Assembly (NCBI RefSeq): GCF_016863195.1
Contig: NZ_BOOK01000029.1
Span: 124,001 to 188,000, forward strand
DNA: 64,000 nucleotides
Reading direction: 5' to 3'
Origin: Paraplanobispora takensis
Lineage (GTDB): Bacteria; Actinomycetota; Actinomycetes; Streptosporangiales; Streptosporangiaceae
Shown here: positions 8,814 to 17,976 of the stretch, piece by piece
Layout: each line of letters opens with the position of its first letter
How positions within the stretch are numbered: position 1 is the stretch's first letter
Position numbers and translations under genes: made by a program
The notes under the pieces: generated by a model
What the model was told of the DNA's origin: nothing
Database searches by the model: none
The model's input: the letters and a program-made list of their open reading frames with translations, nothing else

Positions 8814-10484
8814 TCAGCGGGTGATGGACTTGTCGTCCCCGCCCGCTCCGACGGCCGCGTGCTCGTCGCCGTGACCGTCGTGGTGGCCGTCGTGGTGACC
8901 GTCGTCCAGCGGGATCTTCTCGCCGCCGTACGCGGTGCTCATCCTGGCCTTGAGCTTGCCGATGGGGCCGCGCATGCCCTTGGGCGGGATGCCGCCGGGC
9001 TCGGTGTCGGCGCCGGTGAGGACCGGAACCGGCTCCTTGCCCCGCATGTGGGCCTCGATGTCCGCCGACGGCGGCACGTGGACCTCGATGTACTCGCCGT
9101 GGGGCAGGCGCTTGATGACGCCCGACTCCACACCGTGCCCGATGATCGCCGCGTCCTTGCGCTGCAGGCCGAGGCAGATCCGGTAGGTGACGATGTAGGC
9201 GATGACCGGCGCCACGAAGATCAGGACCCGGCCGATGTAGGTCGTCCAGTTCAGCGAGACCTTGAAGACCCAGGAGATCTCGTCGTTGGCGCCCAGCAGC
9301 CACAGCACACCGTAGAACGTGATCGCGGAGATGCCGATCGAGGTGCGGTGCGGGTTGTTGCGGGGACGGTCGACGACGTGGTGCTCGCGGTTGTCGCCGG
9401 TGATCCACCGTTCGGCGAACGGATAGACCGCCAGGCCGGTCATGATGATGCCCATCGGGACCAGCGCGGGTATCAGCACGCTCATGGGGAGCGTGAAGCC
9501 CAGGAAGTTGATCTCCCACGAGGGCATCAGACGCAGCGCGCCTTCCAGGAAGCCCATGTAGAAGTCGGGCTGGGAGCCCGCCGAGATGTCCGCCGGCGTG
9601 TAGGGGCCGAAGATCCAGATCGGGTTGATCTGGGCGAAGGTGCCCAGCAGCGCGATGACGCCGAAGGTGAACATGAAGTAGGCGCCGGCCTTGGCCATGA
9701 AGGCCGGGTAGAACGGGGCGCCCACCACGTTGTTGTTCGTACGGCCCTTGCCCGGCATCTGCGTGTGCTTCTGCACCCACATCAGGATCATGTGGGCGGA
9801 GATGAGCGCCAGCAGGATGCCCGGGATGAGCAGGATGTGCAGCGAGTAGAACCGGGAGATGACGTCCTCACCCGGATACTCGCCGCCGAACAGGAAGAAC
9901 GTGATCCAGGTGCCGACCAGCGGCAGCGAGATCGCCACACCCTCGGTGATCCGCAGACCGGCGCCGGAGAGCAGGTCGTCGGGGAGGGAGTAGCCGGTCA
10001 GGCCCTCGGCCAGGGCCAGCGTCAGCAGCAGGACGCCGATCAGCCAGTTCAGCTCGCGCGGCTTGCGGTATGCACCGGTGAAGAACACGCGGAGCATGTG
10101 CACCATCATGCCGGCGACGAACAGCAGGGCGGCCCAGTGGTGCATCTGCCGCATGAGCAGACCGCCGCGGACGTCGAAGCTGATCTCCAGCGACGAGGCG
10201 TAGGCCGCGGACATCCCGACGCCCTTGAGCGGCTCGTAGGCGCCGTCGTAGATGACGTGCTCCATGCTGGGCTTGAAGAAGAACGTCAGGAAGGTACCGG
10301 TCAGCAGCAGGATGATGAACGAGTAGAGCGCGATCTCACCCAGCAGGAACGACCAGTGGTCGGGGAAGACCTTGCGCAGGTTGCGCTTGAGGAAGTTTCC
10401 CGCACCGAGACGGTCGTCGAGGAACCCGCTCGGACCTGCGATGGCCTGGGGCACGTTTGCGTCGGGGCCGCCGGAGGGGCTCAC
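8814..10484 (-). CDS. qcrB: Cytochrome bc1 complex cytochrome b subunit
   Basis: Diheme membrane subunit that oxidises menaquinol in the bcc complex. The 556-residue protein begins with a soluble stretch and has the helix with the GEIALYSF motif. Paired heme His residues are seen in RQMHHWAALLFVAG and further on in the fourth-helix segment SLHILLIPG. The C-terminus has a long actinobacterial extension that ends in a His/Asp-rich tail (repeated DGHH). GTG start overlaps the qcrA stop (GTGA). Last gene of ctaE-qcrC-qcrA-qcrB. Confidence 0.95.
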   Translation of the reverse strand: MSPSGGPDANVPQAIAGPSGFLDDRLGAGNFLKRNLRKVFPDHWSFLLGEIALYSFIILLLTGTFLTFFFKPSMEHVIYDGAYEPLKGVGMSAAYASSLEISFDVRGGLLMRQMHHWAALLFVAGMMVHMLRVFFTGAYRKPRELNWLIGVLLLTLALAEGLTGYSLPDDLLSGAGLRITEGVAISLPLVGTWITFFLFGGEYPGEDVISRFYSLHILLIPGILLALISAHMILMWVQKHTQMPGKGRTNNNVVGAPFYPAFMAKAGAYFMFTFGVIALLGTFAQINPIWIFGPYTPADISAGSQPDFYMGFLEGALRLMPSWEINFLGFTLPMSVLIPALVPMGIIMTGLAVYPFAERWITGDNREHHVVDRPRNNPHRTSIGISAITFYGVLWLLGANDEISWVFKVSLNWTTYIGRVLIFVAPVIAYIVTYRICLGLQRKDAAIIGHGVESGVIKRLPHGEYIEVHVPPSADIEAHMRGKEPVPVLTGADTEPGGIPPKGMRGPIGKLKARMSTAYGGEKIPLDDGHHDGHHDGHGDEHAAVGAGGDDKSITR

Positions 10485-11587
10485 GATTGGCCTCCCTTCT
10501 CAATGACCTCGGCCTCGGCGTCGCCGCGCTCCCAGAAGCTGGGACCGACGGGGACGGCGAAGTCGGCCGTGGCGACGAGATACCCCTCATCGTCCACGGC
10601 AATCGGCAGCTGTGGCAGGGGTCGGGCGGCCGGGCCGAAGATGACCTTGGCGCCGTCGGCGGCGTCGAAGGTCGACTGGTGGCACGGACACAGGATGTGG
10701 TGGGTGGTCTGCTCGTACAGGGCCGCGGGGCAGCCGACGTGCGTGCAGATCTTGGAGTAGGCCACGATGCCGTCGTGAGTCCAGTTCACGTTCGTGCCCG
10801 ACTTGATCTCGTCCGGACGGAACTTGATCAGGATCAGTGTGGCCTTGGCCAGCGCGTTCAGGTCGTGTTCGTATCCCTCGGGGACAACCGACAGGATACC
10901 TCCGGGCGAGTTGAAGTCCGCCGCGCGGATGGGAGCGCCGCTGCCCTCGACGACGAGCCTGCGCGGCTTGCCCTCCTTGGTCTTCTCGCCCCAGACGGTG
11001 TGGCGCAGCTTCTCGTCGAAGTTCGTGTAGCTCGGGCCGAGGTCGCGCAGGAGCACCAGCGGGGCCAGGCCCAGCGGGGCCGCGGCGGCCAGGAGCGTAC
11101 GGCGCAGCAGCGGCCGCTTGGTGATGCCGCTCTCGGCCGCGCCCTGCAGGAAGGTCTCGCCGACGTAGGACCGGGTCTCGCGGTCGGAGGCCATCGCGTG
11201 GCGCTCCTGGATCAGCTTGTACTTCGGCATGACCATGCGGACCCAGACCACCAGGCCCGAGGCCAGCGCGAGAAGCGCCAGCGTGAGCGAGCCGCCCAGG
11301 GCCAGCGTGGACGTCTGCGTGCTCTCGAGGTCGCCGACCTGGAAGACCACGTAGGAGACGACGAACGCGATGCCGGCCAGGAACGTGATCGTGAAGCAGA
11401 GGGCGGCGAGCTTCTCGCCCTTCTTCGCGGTCTTCTCGTCCTGCAGGTCGACGCCGGCGACACTGAGCTCACCGGGCGTCTCGTCGGGGCCGAGCAGCGA
11501 GGTGCTCGCCGCGGGCGCAGGAGTGCCGATGACGCGCCTGGGGACGCGCTCTTCGGGCTGCTCGATGTCGTGCTTGTTGTCTGTCAT
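10481..11587 (-). CDS. qcrA: Rieske iron-sulfur subunit of the bc1 complex
   Basis: Transfers electrons from menaquinol to cytochrome cc. The 368-residue protein has the actinobacterial three-helix N-terminal part (about residues 65-90, 100-125 and 170-190) and a C-terminal Rieske fold with CTHVGC and CPCHQSTFD, giving two Cys and two His ligands of the 2Fe-2S cluster plus the flanking disulfide. The ATG at 11587 overlaps the qcrC stop as ATGA; an in-frame extension upstream lies inside qcrC and is not needed. Confidence 0.95.
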   Translation of the reverse strand: MTDNKHDIEQPEERVPRRVIGTPAPAASTSLLGPDETPGELSVAGVDLQDEKTAKKGEKLAALCFTITFLAGIAFVVSYVVFQVGDLESTQTSTLALGGSLTLALLALASGLVVWVRMVMPKYKLIQERHAMASDRETRSYVGETFLQGAAESGITKRPLLRRTLLAAAAPLGLAPLVLLRDLGPSYTNFDEKLRHTVWGEKTKEGKPRRLVVEGSGAPIRAADFNSPGGILSVVPEGYEHDLNALAKATLILIKFRPDEIKSGTNVNWTHDGIVAYSKICTHVGCPAALYEQTTHHILCPCHQSTFDAADGAKVIFGPAARPLPQLPIAVDDEGYLVATADFAVPVGPSFWERGDAEAEVIEKGGQS

Positions 11588-12396
11588 TGGGCCTGTCGCC
11601 TCTTTGCGGTGATCCAGATGGCGGCCAGAGCGAGGAGGCTGATGCCCACGATCCATGCCACCAGACCCTCGGTGACCGGGCCGATGCGGCCGAGGCCCGC
11701 ACCACCGGGGTTGGGCTCCTCACGAACGCCCACGATGTAGGCGATCATGTCCCGCTTCTGCTCGGGAGTGATGATGCTGTCGTTGAACACCGGCATCGCC
11801 TGCGGGCCGGTGACCATGGCCTCGTAGATCTGCCGGGGAGTGGCGTCGTGCAGCGGCGGGGCGTACTTGCCCTGCGTCAGGGCGCCACCGGAGCCGACGA
11901 AGTTGTGGCACTGGATGCAGTTCGCGCGGAACAGCTGGCCGCCCTTGGACTTGTCGCCCTTGGCGGGGTCGACCATCTCCTGCGTCGGGACGGTGGGTCC
12001 GCCGCCGAGAGACTGGACGTAGGCGCCCAGCTGGCGGATGGTGTCCTCGTTGACCCAGGGGGCCGGCTTCTTGCGCGGGGCCTGGGCGCCGAGCTGGGCC
12101 AGGGGCATACGGCCGCTGCTGACCTGGAAGTCCACCGACGCCGCGCCGACGCCCACGAGGCTGGGACCGCGGTTGGCGATGCCCTCGGCGTTGAGACCGT
12201 GGCAGCTGGCGCAGCTCTGCTCGAAGAGCTTCTTGCCCTCCGCCACGTCGTCGGCCCTGCCGGACGCGATGGCCGCGTCGGCCCGCTCGCTCGTCGGGGC
12301 CGCCAGGGTGTACGCGACACCCAGCAGCCCCAAGGTCAGAAGCAGGACGGCGTATCTCGCGAGGGGATGCCGCCGCCTAGCGGTGATCCTATTCAC
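11584..12396 (-). CDS. qcrC: Diheme cytochrome c subunit of the bc1 complex
   Basis: Links the bc1 complex directly to the aa3 oxidase in the actinobacterial supercomplex, replacing a soluble cytochrome c. Two heme-binding CxxCH motifs are seen: CASCH and CIQCH, each with a downstream Met or hydrophobic ligand region. One N-terminal and one C-terminal helix (VAWIVGISLLALAAIWI) anchor it. The GTG ending at 12396 is preferred: GGGGA lies 5 bases before it, and the protein then begins with the usual ARRRHP. An ATG at 12426 would overlap ctaE but lacks a ribosome site. Confidence 0.93.
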   Translation of the reverse strand: MNRITARRRHPLARYAVLLLTLGLLGVAYTLAAPTSERADAAIASGRADDVAEGKKLFEQSCASCHGLNAEGIANRGPSLVGVGAASVDFQVSSGRMPLAQLGAQAPRKKPAPWVNEDTIRQLGAYVQSLGGGPTVPTQEMVDPAKGDKSKGGQLFRANCIQCHNFVGSGGALTQGKYAPPLHDATPRQIYEAMVTGPQAMPVFNDSIITPEQKRDMIAYIVGVREEPNPGGAGLGRIGPVTEGLVAWIVGISLLALAAIWITAKRRQAQ

Positions 12397-12412
12397 AGAG
12401 ATCCCCGATTCC

Positions 12413-13030
12413 TTAATGAATGCCATAGATGGTCACGAAAAGGCCAATCCAGACCACGTCGACGAAGTGCCAGTAGTAGGACACGACGATCGCGCTGGTC
12501 GCCTGCTCACGGGTGAAGCGCTTCGCGGCGTACGTACGTCCCAGCATGAACAGGAACGCGATCAGTCCACCGGTCACGTGGAGTCCGTGGAAGCCCGTGG
12601 TCAGGTAGAACACCGAGTCGTACGCGGTGTGCGACAGGGTGTGGCCTTCTGCGACCAGCTGGCTGTACTCGTACAGCTGGCCGCCGACGAACACGGCGCC
12701 CATCAGGAAGCTGACGATGTACCAGAAACGCAGCTTGCCGACCTGGCCCTTCTCAGCCGCCCAGACGCCCAGCTGACAGGTCACACTCGACAGGACCAGG
12801 ATGATCGTGTTGGCCAACGAGAACGGGACGTTCAGATGGGCCTCGGGCCAGGGCAGTCCCTGGCCGAGACTCACCGACCGGATGGTGAAGTACATCGCGA
12901 ACAGCGCCGCGAAGAACATGAGCTCGGAGGACAGCCAGACGATCGTCCCGACACTGACCAAGTCAGGTTTGTTGGACGAGTGGGCTGTCGTCGTCGTTGA
13001 GATTGCGGATGCTGTCGCCACGGGCAGCAT
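12413..13030 (-). CDS. ctaE: Cytochrome c oxidase subunit III
   Basis: Structural membrane subunit of the aa3 oxidase. The 205-residue product has five predicted helices and the subunit III features [23 protein letters not shown] and the C-terminal [10 protein letters not shown]. It lacks the first two helices of the mitochondrial protein, as usual for bacteria. ATG at 13030 has GGGGAG 8 bases upstream. It leads the ctaE-qcrCAB operon, divergent from the receiver-like gene. A perfect C/G-tract palindrome lies 30-50 bases upstream. Confidence 0.95.
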   Translation of the reverse strand: MLPVATASAISTTTTAHSSNKPDLVSVGTIVWLSSELMFFAALFAMYFTIRSVSLGQGLPWPEAHLNVPFSLANTIILVLSSVTCQLGVWAAEKGQVGKLRFWYIVSFLMGAVFVGGQLYEYSQLVAEGHTLSHTAYDSVFYLTTGFHGLHVTGGLIAFLFMLGRTYAAKRFTREQATSAIVVSYYWHFVDVVWIGLFVTIYGIH

Positions 13031-13061
13031 TATTGCGGCTCCCCTGTCCGGGTCGCCGCAC

Positions 13062-13081
13062 GACCCCCCGATAGGGGGGTC
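13062..13081. promoter_or_regulatory. C-tract/G-tract palindrome upstream of ctaE
   Basis: GACCCCCC-GATA-GGGGGGTC is a perfect inverted repeat with 8-base arms. On the ctaE strand TTGACC overlaps its edge and could be a -35 element. The C6-NNNN-G6 form recalls CsoR-type copper operators. The alternative is a simple leader hairpin. Confidence 0.45.
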
Positions 13082-13195
13082 AACCGTCCCTCTAATCTGG
13101 ACGTAGGGGGCAAATGCCCTGTCGATGCCTCCGGTCTGGGTCTGTGAGCGGGGTGACCGGTAGCATCCCAGGTGACCATACATCGACGAGCGATA

Positions 13196-13624
13196 GTGAG
13201 CGCGACCTTGAGCACCGACGACAAGATGAGGGTCCTCGTCTACAGCGACGACGCAAGCACCCGCGAGAAGGTGCGTCAGGCGATCGGCTGGCGCCCCGCC
13301 GCCGACGTGCCCCTCGTGGAGATCGTGGAGTGCGCCACCCACGCGAAGGTCGTCCAGCACTTCGACTCGGGTGAGATCGACGTCGCCGTCCTCGACGGCG
13401 AGGCCAAGCCGGCCGGAGGCATGGGCGTGGCCCGCCAGGCCAAGGACGAGGTCCACGACTGCCCCCCGATCTGCCTGCTGATCGCCCGCCGCGACGACCG
13501 CTGGCTGGCCGAGTGGTCCAAGGCCGAGGCCGTCGTGGCGCTCCCGATCGACCCCGTGGTGCTGGCCGAGACCGTCGCCGACCTGATGCGCCGCCGCCTC
13601 TCCACCCGTCTCACCGCCCGCTAG
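13196..13624 (+). CDS. Receiver-like regulatory protein without output domain
   Basis: About 142 residues with the fold order of a response-regulator receiver domain: [12 protein letters not shown] resembles the acidic pocket, DVAVLDGEA carries a possible phospho-acceptor Asp, and LPIDPVVL fills the final strand-helix. No DNA-binding or enzymatic domain follows. The usual Lys before the last loop is not obvious, so it may be a degenerate receiver. The start is uncertain (GTG 13172, GTG 13196 or TTG 13208; none has a good ribosome site). It lies between ctaE and trpD, a position I recall for similar proteins in other actinomycetes. Confidence 0.7.
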   Translation: MSATLSTDDKMRVLVYSDDASTREKVRQAIGWRPAADVPLVEIVECATHAKVVQHFDSGEIDVAVLDGEAKPAGGMGVARQAKDEVHDCPPICLLIARRDDRWLAEWSKAEAVVALPIDPVVLAETVADLMRRRLSTRLTAR

Positions 13625-13678
13625 AAGAGAAGACCGGCAACCCCCCTCTGGCCCCCTCTGGCCCCTCTGGAGATCCCT

Positions 13679-14722
13679 ATGGACGCGCGCACCACCTGGC
13701 CCGCGCTGCTGTCGGCGCTGCTCGCCGGTGAGCACCTGACGGCGGACGAGACCGCCTGGGCGATGAAAGAGATCATGTCCGGCTCGGCGAGTCCCGCGCA
13801 GATCGCCGGATTCGCCGTGGCGCTGCGCGCGAAGGGGGAGACGGTCGCCGAGGTGACCGGTCTGGCCCGCACGATGCTGGAGCTGGCCACCCCGCTGACG
13901 GTCGAGGGTCCCGTGGTCGACATCGTCGGCACCGGAGGCGACCGCGCCCACACGGTCAACGTCTCGACCATGGCCGCGATCGTGGCCGCGGGCGCGGGGG
14001 CGCGGGTGGTCAAGCACGGCAACCGGGCCGCCTCCTCCTCCTGCGGCGCCGCCGACGTGCTGGAGCACCTCGGCGTCGCGCTCGACCTGGCGCCGGCCGA
14101 CACCGCCCGGGTCGCCGTCGAGGCGGGCATCGCCTTCTGCTTCGCGCCGGTCTACCACCCCGCGCTGCGCTTCGCCGGTCCGCCGCGCAAGGAGATCGGC
14201 GTGCCGACGGTCTTCAACTTCCTCGGCCCGCTGACCAACCCGGCCCGCCCGGCCGCCCAGGCGATCGGCGTCTACGACGCGCGCATGCTGCCCGTCGTGG
14301 CCGGCGTCTTCGCCGAGCGGGGCGTCTCCGCCCTGGTGTTCCGGGGCGACGACGGGCTCGACGAGCTGACCATCGCCACCACCTCCACGGTCTGGGTGGT
14401 CCGCGACGGCACCGCCACGCAGACCGTCTTCGACCCGGCCGTGCTCGGCATCCCGCGCGCGGAGGCCGACGCGCTGCGCGGCGGCGACGTCGCCTTCAAC
14501 GCCCGCGCGGTGCACGACTTCCTCGGCGGCAAGACCGGCCCGGTCCGCGACGCGGTGCTGCTGAACGCCGCCGCCGCCCTGGTCGCGCTCGACGGGCCCG
14601 GCGACGACCTGGACGCCGCGATGATCGAGGCGTACTCCCGCGCCACCCGCGCGGTCGACTCCGGCGCCGCCGCCGCCACCCTGGAGCGCTGGATCGAGGC
14701 CAGCACGACCTCGCGGTCGTGA
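13679..14722 (+). CDS. trpD: Anthranilate phosphoribosyltransferase
   Basis: Joins anthranilate to PRPP in tryptophan synthesis. The 347-residue protein carries the glycine-rich PRPP motif [14 protein letters not shown], the anthranilate-binding [15 protein letters not shown] and the helical N-terminal domain with [13 protein letters not shown] at 13679 has GGAG 6 bases upstream. No other trp gene is adjacent; a lone trpD beside ctaE is also seen in M. tuberculosis (Rv2192c). Short CCCCCTCTGG repeats precede the start. A very long hairpin follows. Confidence 0.95.
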   Translation: MDARTTWPALLSALLAGEHLTADETAWAMKEIMSGSASPAQIAGFAVALRAKGETVAEVTGLARTMLELATPLTVEGPVVDIVGTGGDRAHTVNVSTMAAIVAAGAGARVVKHGNRAASSSCGAADVLEHLGVALDLAPADTARVAVEAGIAFCFAPVYHPALRFAGPPRKEIGVPTVFNFLGPLTNPARPAAQAIGVYDARMLPVVAGVFAERGVSALVFRGDDGLDELTIATTSTVWVVRDGTATQTVFDPAVLGIPRAEADALRGGDVAFNARAVHDFLGGKTGPVRDAVLLNAAAALVALDGPGDDLDAAMIEAYSRATRAVDSGAAAATLERWIEASTTSRS

Positions 14723-14768
14723 CGTCCCCGCGGTCGTGACGTCCCCGCCCGGACCGTGTCGTTCGTGA

Positions 14769-14826
14769 CGCGGGCGTTCTCCCCTCACGGGAGGACGAAC
14801 CCTCCTCCCGTGAGGGGACGCCCGCG
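14769..14826 (+). terminator. Very long hairpin after trpD
   Basis: An inner perfect 16-base-pair stem (14780-14795 with 14803-14818) stacks on an 8-base-pair outer stem (14769-14776 with 14819-14826), with a TTC bulge and a 7-base loop. There is no T run. It ends 19 bases before the next coding start, so it may act as terminator or attenuator. A 17-base direct repeat (CGCGGTCGTGACGTCCC) lies just before it. Confidence 0.7.
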
Positions 14827-14844
14827 TCCCGGCCGGATGCTTAC

Positions 14845-15723
14845 ATGGCCGTCATGTGGCGTGCTGACCTGATCGTGGCCCTGCTCCTGGTGGCGCTGGC
14901 CGGCCTGACCGCGGCCGTCGTCCGGCTCGCCCGCGACCGCCGGTCCCTGGCCGCGAGCCTGCGCGGCGAGCGGCTGAAGCTGGCCGGCCAGCGGGAGGCG
15001 CTGGCCCGCGCCGCGGTGACCGGGGAACGCGGCCGTATCGCGCGCGAGCTCCACGACATGGTGGCCCACGGGATCAGCATGATGACGCTCGGCGTCGGCG
15101 CCGGACGGATGATCATGGATAAGGACCCGGAGCGGGCCAGGCAGACCCTCCGGGCGGCCGAGGAGTCCGGCCGCCAGGCGCTCGCCGAGCTGCAGCGCAT
15201 ACTGGGGCTGCTCCGCGCCGGGGACGCGGCGGGCGCCAGGACGCCCCAGCCCCGGCTGTCGGACCTGTCCGACCTGCTGGCCAAGGTGCGCGCCGAAGGG
15301 CTGCGGGTGGACGTGGTCGAGGACGGCAGGCCGGTCGAGGTCGGTCCCGCGCTGGAGCTGTCGGCCTACCGGATCGTCCAGGAGGCGCTGCGCAACACCC
15401 TGCGGCACGCGGGGGCGAGCTCGGCCCGCGTCACGCTGCGCTGGCGGCCCGGCTTCCTCGACGTCCTGGTCCGCGACGACGGCCGGGCCGGGCCCGCCGT
15501 GACCGCGGGCACCGGGCTGGTCGGCATGCGGGAGCGGGTCACCCTGTTCGGCGGGACGCTGGAGGCCGCGCCCCGCGCCGAGGGCGGCTTCGAGGTGCGG
15601 GCCCGCCTGCCCACGGCCGGTGAGCGGCGCGGGTCCCCTCCGCCACGGCGGGCCGCGGACCCGCCCGCGTCAGTCCGACTCGCTGAGCCCGATGGAGAAG
15701 GCGGCGTCGAGATCGTGCCGTGA
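14845..15723 (+). CDS. NarL-type sensor histidine kinase, orphan
   Basis: A 292-residue kinase with a single N-terminal helix (about residues 8-27), a HisKA_3 dimerisation motif with phospho-His in [16 protein letters not shown], and a HATPase domain with [15 protein letters not shown] and a glycine-rich [11 protein letters not shown] lid. No extracytoplasmic sensor domain is present. No response regulator gene lies beside it, so it is an orphan. Its last 54 bases overlap the convergent Lrp-like gene, and the residues after about 250 are low-complexity. Confidence 0.88.
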   Translation: MAVMWRADLIVALLLVALAGLTAAVVRLARDRRSLAASLRGERLKLAGQREALARAAVTGERGRIARELHDMVAHGISMMTLGVGAGRMIMDKDPERARQTLRAAEESGRQALAELQRILGLLRAGDAAGARTPQPRLSDLSDLLAKVRAEGLRVDVVEDGRPVEVGPALELSAYRIVQEALRNTLRHAGASSARVTLRWRPGFLDVLVRDDGRAGPAVTAGTGLVGMRERVTLFGGTLEAAPRAEGGFEVRARLPTAGERRGSPPPRRAADPPASVRLAEPDGEGGVEIVP

Positions 15724-15957
15724 GTAGGCGCGGAAGGCGATGTGCGTCTCGGTGTGCAGGACTCCGGCCACCTTGTTGATCCGGCCGGGGACCACCTCGG
15801 CGATCTCCTCGTAGGCGGCGACGCGCACCATGGCCATCAGGTCGTATTCGCCGGTGATGGAGTAGACCTCGCTCACCCCGTCGATCTCGGCGATCGTCTG
15901 GGCGACCTCGGGGATCCGGTCCACCTCGGCGTTGATGTGCACGATCGCGGTGACCAC
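15670..15957 (-). CDS. Lrp/AsnC ligand-binding (RAM) domain protein without HTH
   Basis: A 95-residue stand-alone regulator-of-amino-acid-metabolism domain. The sequence runs AIVHINAEVDRIPEVAQ, then GVSEVYSITGEYDLMAMVR, then the [12 protein letters not shown] strand, as in the effector half of Lrp proteins. No DNA-binding half is present. The GTG at 15957 has an ideal AGGAGG 6 bases upstream, which excludes a longer N-terminus. Such small proteins form dimers or octamers and may modulate full-length Lrp regulators (family knowledge). The effector is unknown. Confidence 0.88.
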   Translation of the reverse strand: MVTAIVHINAEVDRIPEVAQTIAEIDGVSEVYSITGEYDLMAMVRVAAYEEIAEVVPGRINKVAGVLHTETHIAFRAYSRHDLDAAFSIGLSESD

Positions 15958-16080
15958 GCGCTTCCTCCTCGTTGAGTACGGCTTGCCGCATCCGAAGTTA
16001 TCAGCGCCCCGGCCGGGCGTCGCCGTCACTGCGCCGGAGATCCGCGCAGTGCCCGCGAGCGTCTTCCGGCGGGAGAGCCG

Positions 16081-17853
16081 TCAGCGTTCGGGGCGGCCCT
16101 CACGCCACCGGCGCGGCTCGGCGTCTCCCGGCCGGTAGGCGCGCTCGATGCGCCCCATGAGCCGGCCCGCGCCCGAGACCGGCAGGCTCCAGGTGCCCTC
16201 CACCTGGACCAGCCGCACCCCCGGGGACTCCAGCCAGCGCAGGATGCACTCGGTCTCCTCGGCGCTGGCCGCGGGGATCGGACCGGGACCCGTGGCGACG
16301 GTCTCCGCGGTGGCCACCAGGGCGTCCACGACGGGCGTGGGGTGGACGCCCTTGTCCAGCACCCCGGCCGAGGCCAGGCGGCCGTAGCGGATGACGTGGA
16401 CGTCCCAGCGGCCGTCGGGCAGCGGGCCGGCCGCCACCATCTGCGGGATGGAGGTCAGCGACCGCAGCCGCTGCATCCGGGCCGAGGCGCGCACGTAGGC
16501 GGCCAGCCGGTCGCGGTCGGCGGCGGCCTCCTCGTAGCGCTGGTCCCCTGACAGCCGGTCCATCCGGGCCTCGATCGCGGAGAAGACCGGGGCGGCGTCC
16601 AGCTCCATGGCCTGCCGGGCGGCGGCGGCGTGCGCGCCGTACTCCTCGGCGCTCTGGCGGCCCTCGCACGGCGCCCCGCACCTGCCGAGCCCGGCCAGCG
16701 CGCACGCCGAGCGCAGGGCGCGCCCGGTGAGCCGCAGCGGGATCTTGTCGGTGCACTGGCGCAGCGGGATCGCCTCGTGCAGCGCGGCGCGCGCCTCCTC
16801 GGCGGTGCGGGCGCTGGTGAACGGGCCGAGGTAGCCGGCCCCGTCGTCCTTGATCTCGCGGACGATCGACAGGCGGGGGAAGGGCTCGTCGGTGAGCTTG
16901 AGCCAGACGACCTTCTCCGGGAAGCGGGACCTGCGGTTGTAGCGGGGCTTGGCCGAACCGATCAGCCGCAGCTCCCTGATCTCGGCCTCCAGCGCGGTCG
17001 CGCAGACGATCGTCCGGACCCGCACGGCGATGCCGACCATCTCCCGGATCCGGGGGCGGGTCTCGCTCGCGGTGAAGTAACTGCGCACCCGGGTGCGCAG
17101 GTTGACGCTCTTGCCCACGTAGAGCGGGTCGCCGCGCTCGTCCTCGAACACGTAGACGCCCGGGGCGGAGGGCACCGCGTCGGCCAGGTGCCGCTTGCGG
17201 CGCTGCTCGGGCGAGGGGGCGCGGACGAAGCCCTTGAGCTCCTCCAGGGTGTGCACGCCGAAGGACCCGGCGCGCTCCAGGAGCGCGTGCAGCACGTCGA
17301 CGGTGGCCCTGGCGTCGGACAGCGCGCGGTGGCAGGGCTCGGTCGAGCTGAAGATCTTGGCCAGCGTGGAGAGCTTGCAGTTGGGCGCCTCGTCGCGGGT
17401 CAGGAGCTTGCGCGCCAGGGTGACCGTGTCGACCACGGGATGGTCGGGCGGCGGGTAGCCGTGGGCCGCGCAGGCCGCCTTGACGAACCCCACGTCGAAC
17501 CCGGCGTTGTGGGCCACCAGCGTGCTGCCCCGGGCGAACTCCAGGAAGGCCGGCAGGACCGAGTCGATCTTCGGCGCCGCGGCGACCATGACGTCGGTGA
17601 TGCCGGTCAGCACCGAGATGAACGGGGGGATCGGCGTCCCGGGGTCGACCAGGGTGCCGAACTCGCCCAGCACCTGACCGCCCCTGACCTTGACCGCGCC
17701 GATCTCGGTGATCGCGTGCTCGCCCGCGGAGACGCCCGTGGTCTCCAGGTCGAAGACCACGAACGTGATCTGGTCGAGCGGGGTGCCCAGCTCGTCCAGC
17801 GTTCCCTGCACGGCGTTTTCCACGGTCATGACCATAAGAGGACCGACCGACAT
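16081..17853 (-). CDS. DEDDh 3'-5' exonuclease fused to a GIY-YIG (UvrC-like) endonuclease
   Basis: A 590-residue DNA repair protein. Residues about 28-195 form a DnaQ-like exonuclease with FVVFDLETTG, HNAGFDVGF and HRALSDARATVD (Asp, Glu, Asp, His, Asp set). Residues about 228-305 form a GIY-YIG domain with APGVYVFEDERGDPLYVGKS and the RSYF segment. The rest resembles the UvrC region after GIY-YIG, with a Cys pair in RCGAPC. It corresponds to Rv2191 in mycobacteria. The precise start among three nearby ATGs (17853, 17835, 17829) is unclear because none has a good ribosome site. Confidence 0.88.
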   Translation of the reverse strand: MSVGPLMVMTVENAVQGTLDELGTPLDQITFVVFDLETTGVSAGEHAITEIGAVKVRGGQVLGEFGTLVDPGTPIPPFISVLTGITDVMVAAAPKIDSVLPAFLEFARGSTLVAHNAGFDVGFVKAACAAHGYPPPDHPVVDTVTLARKLLTRDEAPNCKLSTLAKIFSSTEPCHRALSDARATVDVLHALLERAGSFGVHTLEELKGFVRAPSPEQRRKRHLADAVPSAPGVYVFEDERGDPLYVGKSVNLRTRVRSYFTASETRPRIREMVGIAVRVRTIVCATALEAEIRELRLIGSAKPRYNRRSRFPEKVVWLKLTDEPFPRLSIVREIKDDGAGYLGPFTSARTAEEARAALHEAIPLRQCTDKIPLRLTGRALRSACALAGLGRCGAPCEGRQSAEEYGAHAAAARQAMELDAAPVFSAIEARMDRLSGDQRYEEAAADRDRLAAYVRASARMQRLRSLTSIPQMVAAGPLPDGRWDVHVIRYGRLASAGVLDKGVHPTPVVDALVATAETVATGPGPIPAASAEETECILRWLESPGVRLVQVEGTWSLPVSGAGRLMGRIERAYRPGDAEPRRWREGRPER

Positions 17854-17976
17854 TTAGCGCGGCGGGGCCGCTCACGGCACGCCGGACCGTCGTTTCCGGT
17901 ATGGGGCGACCGGCTGCTCCCAAGGTCGGCGGCGGATCGACTTTGGTCGGTTCCGAAAGCGCATGAACTACTCGTA

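Noticed and set aside
12413-14788. A 791-codon open frame on the minus strand over trpD and the ctaE region
   Set aside because: Only its last 205 codons are ctaE; the upstream part is an antisense shadow of trpD with low-complexity residues.
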